A stretch of DNA of 64,000 nucleotides, taken from NCBI RefSeq assembly GCF_025947065.1, contig NZ_CP109994.1, positions 4,836,001 through 4,900,000 on the forward strand, written 5' to 3'. The notes beneath the pieces were generated by a model, which worked only from the letters and a program-made list of their open reading frames with translations, ran no database searches and was not told the origin of the DNA. This document shows positions 54,898 through 62,485 of the stretch, piece by piece. The translations under genes were made by a program, and so were the position numbers. Origin of the DNA: Flavobacterium sp. N1736 (lineage in GTDB: Bacteria; Bacteroidota; Bacteroidia; Flavobacteriales; Flavobacteriaceae). How positions within the stretch are numbered: the first letter of the stretch is position 1; every line of letters starts with the position of its first letter.

Positions 54898-56199
54898 TCA
54901 CATCATTTTTCCTTCTTTTGCATATTCTTTTTTAATTCCCTGAAGCAGATGATTGAGGTTGATGCTTGTTTTTTCGTCTTCTAATGTACGCAGGCAGGCA
55001 TATTGAATGATGTTTACAATATTGGCTCCGGTAATGTCGTATTTTTTTGAAAGTTCATTCAGGTTTACATCCTCGGCAATTTTAATTCCTTTAGGCAGAT
55101 TATTTTTCCAAAGCTGTAAACGCTCGTGATGCGAAGGAACTTCAAACTCAATTATAGACTGAAATCTTCGGGTGAAAGCGGTATCGATATTCGTTTTAAA
55201 ATTAGAAGCCAGAATAACCAATCCGGGATGATTTTCGATACGCTGCAGTAAATACGAAACTTCCTGATTGGCATATTTATCATGCGCATCCCTAACATTG
55301 GTTCTTTTTCCGAAAACGGCATCGGCTTCATCAAAAAAGAGAATCCAGTCTTTATCAGCGGCTTTGTCAAAAAGAGAAGAAAGATTTTTTTCGGTTTCAC
55401 CAATATATTTCGAAATCACCATAGACAAATCAATTCGGTAGACGTCTCTTTTTGTATATTTTCCTAAAAGTGACGCCGTAAGCGTTTTTCCGGTTCCCGG
55501 CGCGCCATAAAACATCACTCGGAAACCGGGTTTTATTTTGGCTTTCATATCCCATTCGTGCAATAAAATCTCATTGAATTTAAGCCAGGTTTCAATTTCT
55601 TTAATCTGATTTAAAGTATTCGAATTAAGTACCAAATCATCCCAATCTAATTGTGTTTCGATTAATTGCGCGGGGAAAATACTGCTAAGCTGCGGTTTAA
55701 GAATTTTTCCTGTAATGAATTTTTCAACATATTCATCGTCTAAAATAAGTAAACCGCTCAATTTAGGTTCACCATTTGGTACAGATTCTATTTTGATGAT
55801 TCCCTTTTGATAAAGAAAAGACTGATTATGCAGATAGTTGTAAAATGAAATTCGGTTTTCAAGATCGTTTCCCGCAATCAAAAACTGAGCAGTTTCGCCC
55901 GTTGGTAAAATTCCGCGGTGATTCTTTGATTTTATACCGCCAAATTCAGGTAATTCGCCTCCATTTGGCAAATAATCTGAAACCATAGAAGACAGAAATT
56001 CCGGGTGAAGATGCGGGATAAAAGCCAATCCCAATAATAAAATCTCAACCTGAGGCAGTTTATTTTCAATAATAAAATTCTCGACAAACGAATTTTTGTC
56101 AGCTGCATAAACAGGTTCAATTCTTGTGGTTTCCGAGCCAAAAATTTTATCCATCTGAATTTCAAATTGATATTTGAGTAATGCTTTAAGATTTTTCAT
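54898..56199 (-). CDS. eCIS-associated AAA+ ATPase (Afp15/Cis15-like)
   Basis: 433 residues. The N-terminal 200 residues are specific to the eCIS type (LLLGLAFIPHLHPEFLSSMVSDYL, GILPTGETAQFLIAGND). The AAA+ domain has Walker A FYGAPGTGKT (about 232-239), YIGETEKNLSSLFDKAADKDWILFFDEADAVFGKRT (Walker B at about 286-293) and sensor/Arg-finger ILASNFKTNIDTAFTRRFQ. Such ATPases are found in nearly all eCIS clusters and are thought to act in particle assembly or effector handling. It overlaps the upstream gene by 14 bases and is the last eCIS gene on this side. Confidence 0.88.
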   Translation of the reverse strand: MKNLKALLKYQFEIQMDKIFGSETTRIEPVYAADKNSFVENFIIENKLPQVEILLLGLAFIPHLHPEFLSSMVSDYLPNGGELPEFGGIKSKNHRGILPTGETAQFLIAGNDLENRISFYNYLHNQSFLYQKGIIKIESVPNGEPKLSGLLILDDEYVEKFITGKILKPQLSSIFPAQLIETQLDWDDLVLNSNTLNQIKEIETWLKFNEILLHEWDMKAKIKPGFRVMFYGAPGTGKTLTASLLGKYTKRDVYRIDLSMVISKYIGETEKNLSSLFDKAADKDWILFFDEADAVFGKRTNVRDAHDKYANQEVSYLLQRIENHPGLVILASNFKTNIDTAFTRRFQSIIEFEVPSHHERLQLWKNNLPKGIKIAEDVNLNELSKKYDITGANIVNIIQYACLRTLEDEKTSINLNHLLQGIKKEYAKEGKMM

Positions 56200-56890
56200 C
56201 TGTGTCGATATTAAATGAAGATAAATCTGTTTTAATGTGTTTGAAAATGAAAGGAATAAATCGTTTCATAAGTTCATATTCTGAAGCTTTTTTTCCAAAA
56301 AGGTAAACTAATTGCCAATTTTTAAAGCATTTTGCCTGATACGCTAAATTTAAATATTCTTCGAGTTTGATTTTCATATCATAGACTTTCTCGGCATCAG
56401 TATGTATTAGCCAAATTTCATCAGAAACATGATCGCCGGTTTTCTTAAAGCAGGCAGTAACCGAACTCTGAATATCAAAAGCAAAAAAATCATCCGTTAT
56501 GTTGAGTTTATCAAGGGTATATTTAAATGCCTGTTGGTCGTTATATTCCTTGTTAAAAACAGAATCTGATGCCGTTATATTGATATAACCGCTAAGCAAT
56601 TCTTTCATAAAAGACCATGAATAATCTTTCGTGAGATAGTTTTCAATTATAAATTCATTTTTCTGAAAAGGTTCAGTATTTTCAGGAGTATCTGTTAATT
56701 CCCAAGCCAATTCCAGTCGGGAAGTTTGGCTGTAGAATTCCATAATTGAGTCATCAACATTTAGTGTTGTATCTAATTTCTTAGGTGGTAAAGCCACCGT
56801 CACGGGTGTTTTTATGAGAATTCCATGCGTGTAGGCATTGCCAATTTCCTCAATTAAAGTCCATAAAAACAAGTCTTTATAATTAGTCAT
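56186..56890 (-). CDS. Hypothetical eCIS operon protein, 234 residues
   Basis: No signal peptide or membrane helix; mixed alpha/beta (YKDLFLWTLIEEIGNAYTHGIL at the start; EVWLI-type strands in the middle, VYDMKIKLEEYLNLAYQAKCFKNWQLVYLFGKKASEYELMKRF near the end). I do not recognise it. It overlaps the DUF4157-nuclease gene by 8 bases and the ATPase gene by 14 bases, so it is translated together with them. Its place between an effector-like gene and the ATPase suggests a chaperone, adaptor or loading factor for the effector, but that is inference only. Confidence 0.7.
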   Translation of the reverse strand: MTNYKDLFLWTLIEEIGNAYTHGILIKTPVTVALPPKKLDTTLNVDDSIMEFYSQTSRLELAWELTDTPENTEPFQKNEFIIENYLTKDYSWSFMKELLSGYINITASDSVFNKEYNDQQAFKYTLDKLNITDDFFAFDIQSSVTACFKKTGDHVSDEIWLIHTDAEKVYDMKIKLEEYLNLAYQAKCFKNWQLVYLFGKKASEYELMKRFIPFIFKHIKTDLSSFNIDTDEKS

Positions 56891-59800
56891 ATTGTAAAGT
56901 ATTAGAACTTACCAGATTATTAAATTTTGTAAATGCGCTCATAAAGGCTCTTTGATCTACATATGCTGCCGATACCGCATTTCTGATTTGAATGATGTTT
57001 TGATAACCGCCGGATGGTCGGGCCCGTACCAGCCTTTCAAGAAATCCTGACAGACCCTCTCCGTCCGTTCCTCCATCTCTGATTGCTTTGTCATTTAACG
57101 CACTCCAAGAGGAGCCGTTTATTGTTATTTGCACAACCGATGAAGGAGGTAATTGTGTAAATCGTTTTGATTTTGTGGCAGGGCCTTTTTCTCTCGTTGT
57201 AGGATTATAAGGGCCATAACTCATCGCCACAACATCCGGAATATCCTCAAAAGCGCCCGTATTTCCGTAAGAAACATCCACATTGTAATATAGTATTTCG
57301 TTGTGATCCCATACAGCTTCTTTTGCAAAATGTTCAATTTGTCTTTCCATATCTCTTGTATTCATATCGGTTGTACCTGGGAATAAATTTTGGGCTGTTC
57401 CGGGTCCGTGTAATCTGTGATTTAAAAGATGTGCTCTTACCCATTGTGTATTACTTCTTAGCGAAACCGGAATGTTTGACCATCCTCTCGGATCATCGGT
57501 AGGAGTAGATCCTCTTGTGTTGCCCGGAATTTTTGTTAAAGGTGCCGCTCTCAATATATAGGCTCTGCCTTTGCTGTCTGTTTCAAATTCTACATTTGAC
57601 ACCGGTAATTCAACTCTCACATCCAATACTCCAATTATTACCAAATCAGCAGCGATATTAGCCAAATTAGTTCGTATGCTTTCATAAGCAATCCTAATAG
57701 GTGGGTTGCCGTGACCAGTCTCATAAGCATTATCTACAGCCCGTCTGTAACTGCCAATATTCGTTCCCATCACATTTTTTTCACGGAATAGATTTTCAAT
57801 TGCTCTCCATTTAACTGCATATTGCGAATCTGAATCTCTTTCGTCATGAATTTTTTGACGTTTGTTGTTTAAAAGTTGATTTAAGGTTTGCACATCACTG
57901 TACACATTAACTTCAACACGTTCAACTGTACCTTCAATTTTAAGATTATGACCGCCATCGACATTTACAGCATGTTCTAATCCGATAATGGTAGGGATTT
58001 CTGCATTTGGATCAGTTCCTGCGGTTTCTGTTACAGGCGCAGCTTTGACGGTTATTGGGGTACTGTGATTATTAATGTTTGGCATTTCAGCATTAATATT
58101 CCAGTTTTGCCCACTTCGCGCTGCAGTAAGTCGGGTAAAGTGATTGTGTCTTTTTATAATATCCAGCTGTGCATGAATTTGTTCTTCGTTTAATGGTGTA
58201 TGTTCAGATTCTGTTGCTAAAGCACGTAAAGCTTCCAGACCAGTTCCCCATTGATGTAAAACCTCAGGAGTAGGAGGATGCGGCGGAACATCAGCACCGG
58301 GAGGTGTTCCTGTTTCTCCGGCATTTGGATTTCCGGTAGAATCTGTAACCTGTGGAGTTTCACTGCCTTCTCCGCCCGTTGCACCTTCCTGAAATTCGGC
58401 AGGATGTTCCGCATCTGTTGACTGAGGAGGCGGTACGTGGTCATTCATCAAATCGGTCATGAACTTATCTGAATTGAAATCAACAGGAGCAAATTCAATT
58501 TCAGGCAATTGGTCTGAACCTAAAACATAATCTACATCTGCGCCAATACCAAATTCACCCGGCAAAGGATATTCTAATTCGCCCAAAGGCCATGTCCATT
58601 TATCATCTGGCGCAGGCGACCACCACGGGCTGTCTAATTCAACAAACAAATCACCGCCCAGTGCTAAAAAGGGCTGTGCCGCCATTTCGGCGTGACCGTG
58701 AATGTAAAATTCTCCCTGTCTTCCCGCTTCCGGCGAAGCAGTTTCTCTGTAACCTATCGTTGGCGTGGCATCAACATAACCCCTAATTCCGGCAAGAGCA
58801 TTAACGCCAACACCCACTTTTATGTCGTGACCTAATACCTCGACGCCTAAACCGCCTTCTGCACGCAATCGCAATCCTGCAAACATCGACATATTAAAAG
58901 AGGCCGAAAGACTAAAATCATTAAATACTGCCGGATCAGTAGAGTAAGTTCCGACAGCCCTGATATTATAAATTTTTGCAGGACCAATTTTAGCCAAAGC
59001 TTCTAATCCAATATTGGCAAATAAGAAAACATTTCCAACCAAAGGAACGCCATACATCGTGCGAACTTCGACCGTAAAAATCTCTCTAATATAATCGCGC
59101 TGAGCAAATAATTCGACTTCTGCCGGCGGCGTTATTTCTCCATGAATCGTAACATGACCTTCATTATCGATAATAACCATGGCTCTGCCCGTCATCCATT
59201 CGGTAAAACTAAAATCGACTTCACCCCAGCCCGCCATAGCTCTTGGTCCGGGCGTTGGAGAGCTGTTTGCCTCAGGAATTCCATTCGTTTCTCTGGCACT
59301 CTCGTCAATTTGAGAAGGATCGAGCTGACTTAAAGCGGCATTTCTGGCTGTTGCTGCATCGGTAACCAATAATGTTACCTGACCGCTTATTTTATCCGTT
59401 TGATAACCAACAGTTCCTCTAATGTCGAAAGTTCCGTTTAAAAAAGCAGCATGAATAGCACCGTTAAAATTGGCGATATTTACAGCCAGATCAATTTCTC
59501 CGGTGATGTTTCCTTCGGTATTGCGTTCAATTGTAATTTGGGTTGGATTTAAGTTAGGAACCTCAATAGTTCCATTCGCTCTAAATGTGACAGCATCGCC
59601 CTGAATACCAAAATCAAGAGAGGCGTTTACAAAACCACCTAATCTAACAGGAATTCCGTTTGCTGTTAAGGTTAGATTTCCACCTTCGATACTATTCTGA
59701 ACATTCGGAACACTTGTAACATCAATTCCAACCCAGCCAAAAGCTTCACTATTGTCCCTGATAGCATTGATTAATCCGGCAGGATTTCCAACAAGTCTGT

Positions 59801-61004
59801 CTCCTGTTTTTACCGTAACATATCCGGATATAGCATCATTTTGAATTTGAATCGCCAAAGCCGGAGTAATATTTAGACTTGAAAGCGAACTTAAATAACT
59901 AATATTGAGATTAATACTTTGTCTGTTATCTTTTGTGTTGTACGTACCATCTGTATTTTTTTTCATTTTGATAGTACCAGATGCCCATTGCCCAAACGTT
60001 ACATTTACATCTGTCCCTCGACTTCCGGCTGCTTCAATTTGAGATGCAATGGCTTCCGGCGGCGTAAATGTTGCCGTTTGTAACGAAATACTTTCGCCAC
60101 TGCTTGCTGTAGACGAAGCAGAAGCTGGTGCAGAAGTTGGAGGCGAAGCCGGAGCAGTTACCGTTTTCTGAATCATTTTTGGCTGAATCGTACTGGCTCC
60201 CTGTTGAACCGTATGCGTCAATTCATGTGCTAAAAGATGTTTTCCTGCAGTTGAATTTGGGTTGTATTTGCCTTCATTAAAATAAATATCATTTCCCGTA
60301 GCAAATGCCTGCGAACCCAATTCTTTGTTCATTTGAACGGCATTCGAATCATTATGGATTTTTACATTGCTAAAATCAGCTCCAAAACCAGATTCCATTT
60401 CGTTTTTTACAGATCCTGACAAAGCAGAACCACCGCCTTTACTATTGTTTAAATTGCTTTCAAGATTAGAATTTTCGTTAGGATTTCCATCGGCACTGGC
60501 ACTCATTTGGAGTTCTTTTTCGTCTTCTTTGCTCTGGATTTCGTCTTCCTCTTTGGACTGAATTTCTTCATCGGCTTTTTTTGGCTGAATTTGCGATTTC
60601 GGACTTGTCACTTTTTCGACTGCCTTTGGAGATTCAGGAACAGCAGTTTCAGTTTTATTTTGAACGGTTTCTTCTTTCTCTGTTTTTAACTGAACAACAG
60701 GCGTAACAGATTCTGCTATTGATTTTTCCTGCACCGTATTTTCAGTTTCTTTTTGCTTTTGTTGTGGTTCATTTGATTTTTTTTGAACAACAGGCGACGG
60801 ATTAAAGAAAGATTCTGAAGACGTATTTTTTTGTTTTTGTGATATGATTTGATCTGCAGCTTTATCAGCTTCAACTTCATATTTATCATTCGATTTACCA
60901 ATGTTTAGCTTTGCCTGAACGCCAAAAAAATCCTCACCCCGTCTTGCACTAAAAGCAGATGGAGTAGCAGGATTTGATTTTGATTTTTGACTGAATGCTG
61001 ACAT
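56883..61004 (-). CDS. DUF4157 protein with nuclease-like C-terminus, probable eCIS effector
   Basis: 1373 residues. An N-terminal disordered region rich in Gln, Lys and Glu (VQKK, IQSKEEDE; about 30-170) leads to a DUF4157 domain (about 195-275: SGFGADFSNVKIHNDSNAVQ, AFATGNDIYFNEGKYNP, HLLAHELTHTVQQG; HELTH at about 260). A long beta-rich middle (about 300-870) and a Pro-rich linker (PPGADVPPHPPTPEV) follow. The last third contains WVRAHLLNHRLHGPG, then TAQNLFPGTTDMNTRDMERQ (about 1188-1224), which resembles the His and Asn of DNA/RNA non-specific endonucleases (RGHL...N). DUF4157 is found in proteins carried by eCIS particles. No signal peptide, so it is loaded in the cytoplasm. No immunity gene can be assigned, as is usual for eCIS cargo. 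Confidence 0.8.
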   Translation of the reverse strand: MSAFSQKSKSNPATPSAFSARRGEDFFGVQAKLNIGKSNDKYEVEADKAADQIISQKQKNTSSESFFNPSPVVQKKSNEPQQKQKETENTVQEKSIAESVTPVVQLKTEKEETVQNKTETAVPESPKAVEKVTSPKSQIQPKKADEEIQSKEEDEIQSKEDEKELQMSASADGNPNENSNLESNLNNSKGGGSALSGSVKNEMESGFGADFSNVKIHNDSNAVQMNKELGSQAFATGNDIYFNEGKYNPNSTAGKHLLAHELTHTVQQGASTIQPKMIQKTVTAPASPPTSAPASASSTASSGESISLQTATFTPPEAIASQIEAAGSRGTDVNVTFGQWASGTIKMKKNTDGTYNTKDNRQSINLNISYLSSLSSLNITPALAIQIQNDAISGYVTVKTGDRLVGNPAGLINAIRDNSEAFGWVGIDVTSVPNVQNSIEGGNLTLTANGIPVRLGGFVNASLDFGIQGDAVTFRANGTIEVPNLNPTQITIERNTEGNITGEIDLAVNIANFNGAIHAAFLNGTFDIRGTVGYQTDKISGQVTLLVTDAATARNAALSQLDPSQIDESARETNGIPEANSSPTPGPRAMAGWGEVDFSFTEWMTGRAMVIIDNEGHVTIHGEITPPAEVELFAQRDYIREIFTVEVRTMYGVPLVGNVFLFANIGLEALAKIGPAKIYNIRAVGTYSTDPAVFNDFSLSASFNMSMFAGLRLRAEGGLGVEVLGHDIKVGVGVNALAGIRGYVDATPTIGYRETASPEAGRQGEFYIHGHAEMAAQPFLALGGDLFVELDSPWWSPAPDDKWTWPLGELEYPLPGEFGIGADVDYVLGSDQLPEIEFAPVDFNSDKFMTDLMNDHVPPPQSTDAEHPAEFQEGATGGEGSETPQVTDSTGNPNAGETGTPPGADVPPHPPTPEVLHQWGTGLEALRALATESEHTPLNEEQIHAQLDIIKRHNHFTRLTAARSGQNWNINAEMPNINNHSTPITVKAAPVTETAGTDPNAEIPTIIGLEHAVNVDGGHNLKIEGTVERVEVNVYSDVQTLNQLLNNKRQKIHDERDSDSQYAVKWRAIENLFREKNVMGTNIGSYRRAVDNAYETGHGNPPIRIAYESIRTNLANIAADLVIIGVLDVRVELPVSNVEFETDSKGRAYILRAAPLTKIPGNTRGSTPTDDPRGWSNIPVSLRSNTQWVRAHLLNHRLHGPGTAQNLFPGTTDMNTRDMERQIEHFAKEAVWDHNEILYYNVDVSYGNTGAFEDIPDVVAMSYGPYNPTTREKGPATKSKRFTQLPPSSVVQITINGSSWSALNDKAIRDGGTDGEGLSGFLERLVRARPSGGYQNIIQIRNAVSAAYVDQRAFMSAFTKFNNLVSSNTLQYD

Positions 61005-61012
61005 TTAATGAA

Positions 61013-62473
61013 TTAATTGGTTACACTGAATTTGCCTTTTAATGTTGGACTATTCCCCGGATTAATTACCTTAATTTCGACTTTAAAAAAGATACAATCT
61101 TTTGATGTTACGGCAAATGACTGCGTTTCTGACCTGCCAACATCAAATCGTCTGTCAGGTACATTTACAGTTCCACCTTGTATTGCTGTAATTGAAAGAA
61201 GATAATGCGGTTCTTTATTAGGTTTAAGCCACTTTGCAGTTGAGGTTATTTTAAAATTCCCTTTTGAACAGAAAGTTGACTGAGAAAGAACTGTATCATT
61301 TATTTTAAACTCGTTATCGTTTTGTGGTAATTGAAAGGCTTCTCCACAGCAATTATCAAGACCGCCGCCTTTTTGTTCTATTAGTTTATTATCAAGAGTG
61401 CCAATAGTTTCAGGGCCAACAACGCCATCAGTAGCCAGATCATTCTTGTTTTGAAAGTCGATTACCGCATTTCGTGTTTCGCTTCCAAAATCTCCGTCTG
61501 CGCCAAAATTGTTTAAATTTTGTCCCGTTTCCATTAATCCTTTTTGCAATTCCCTGACTGCTATACCTTTTTGTCCCGTTGAGATGAGCATTTCGTCATC
61601 ATTTGCTTTTTCAAGATTTGTATTTCCTTTAAACTGTGGATTATCAGGTCCTTCTGCCTGCAAATCCTCAGGATGGTTTTCAAGGGATTTCTGTATTGTT
61701 CCTGATTTTTGTTTCGCTCCGGTTTGTTGAATCGTATGCGTTAATTCATGAGCCAAAAGATGCTTTCCTTCTCTTGAATCAGGATTGTATTTTCCTTTGT
61801 TAAAATAAACATCGTTACCATTCGTAAAAGCCTGAGCGCCCAAATCCTGACTCATTTGCACAGCATTTGTGTCCGTATGAATTTTTACATTGCTAAAATC
61901 GGTTCCAAATCCGGACTCCATTTCTCCTTTAGTTTTTTTATCCAATCCGGCTCCGTTTCCTTTAGAATTATCGAGTTTTTCTTCGAGTTTATTATTTTCA
62001 ACTTCAGATTCTGAATTTTGTTCTTTCTTTTGAACCGCTTTATCTTCTTCTTTTTCCTCTTTTTTCTGAGCCTTTTCTTCTTTTTCGCACTCAGCACACT
62101 TTGCCTGAACCGGCTTTTCTTCTTCCTTTTTATCTTCTTTTTTCTGAACCGGTTTTTCCTCCTCTTTTTCTTTCTTCTGAACCGGTTTTTCTTCCTCTTT
62201 ATCAGATTTTTTTTGAACAGGTTCTTCTTCTTTCATGTCTTTGGACTGAACAGAAGTAATGGTTTCTGAAATAGGTTTTTGCTGCAATGCTTCTTTCGAT
62301 TGCAGAAGCCCGCTTCCTGATGCATTATTATTCACCACTTTATCGGCAACTCGGTCAGCTTCAACTTCAAATTGATCGCCGGGAGTTCCGGTTTTTAGTT
62401 TCTTCTGAATTTTTGGCGCAAAAAAACTGCTGTCGGACGGACTATTTTTTTTTCGTTGTTCAAATGCTCTCAT
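61013..62473 (-). CDS. DUF4157 protein with peptidoglycan-binding domain, eCIS-associated
   Basis: 486 residues. N-terminal region (1-160) rich in Lys and Glu, with a repeated EEEKPVQKKE unit of about 11-14 residues and a CAEC pair (about 126-129). DUF4157 domain at about 185-255 (GFGTDFSNVKIHTDTNAVQ, HLLAHELTHTIQQTG, HELTH at 242-246). A PG_binding_1 domain at about 300-360 (AVRELQKGLMETGQNL, DGDFGSETRNAVIDFQ, DGVVGPETIGTLD) follows, then a C-terminal beta domain with several Cys. It may be an eCIS effector or a particle-tip component that works at the cell wall. It starts 12 bases after the tape-measure gene and ends 8 bases before the large DUF4157 gene. Opposite-strand frames (62018-62269) are reflections of the KEE repeats. 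Confidence 0.83.
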   Translation of the reverse strand: MRAFEQRKKNSPSDSSFFAPKIQKKLKTGTPGDQFEVEADRVADKVVNNNASGSGLLQSKEALQQKPISETITSVQSKDMKEEEPVQKKSDKEEEKPVQKKEKEEEKPVQKKEDKKEEEKPVQAKCAECEKEEKAQKKEEKEEDKAVQKKEQNSESEVENNKLEEKLDNSKGNGAGLDKKTKGEMESGFGTDFSNVKIHTDTNAVQMSQDLGAQAFTNGNDVYFNKGKYNPDSREGKHLLAHELTHTIQQTGAKQKSGTIQKSLENHPEDLQAEGPDNPQFKGNTNLEKANDDEMLISTGQKGIAVRELQKGLMETGQNLNNFGADGDFGSETRNAVIDFQNKNDLATDGVVGPETIGTLDNKLIEQKGGGLDNCCGEAFQLPQNDNEFKINDTVLSQSTFCSKGNFKITSTAKWLKPNKEPHYLLSITAIQGGTVNVPDRRFDVGRSETQSFAVTSKDCIFFKVEIKVINPGNSPTLKGKFSVTN

Positions 62474-62485
62474 AACTATATATTT

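Noticed and set aside
62018..62269. Phe/Leu-rich frame on the plus strand resembling a membrane protein
   Set aside because: It is the complement of the Lys/Glu repeat codons of the DUF4157 protein on the other strand.
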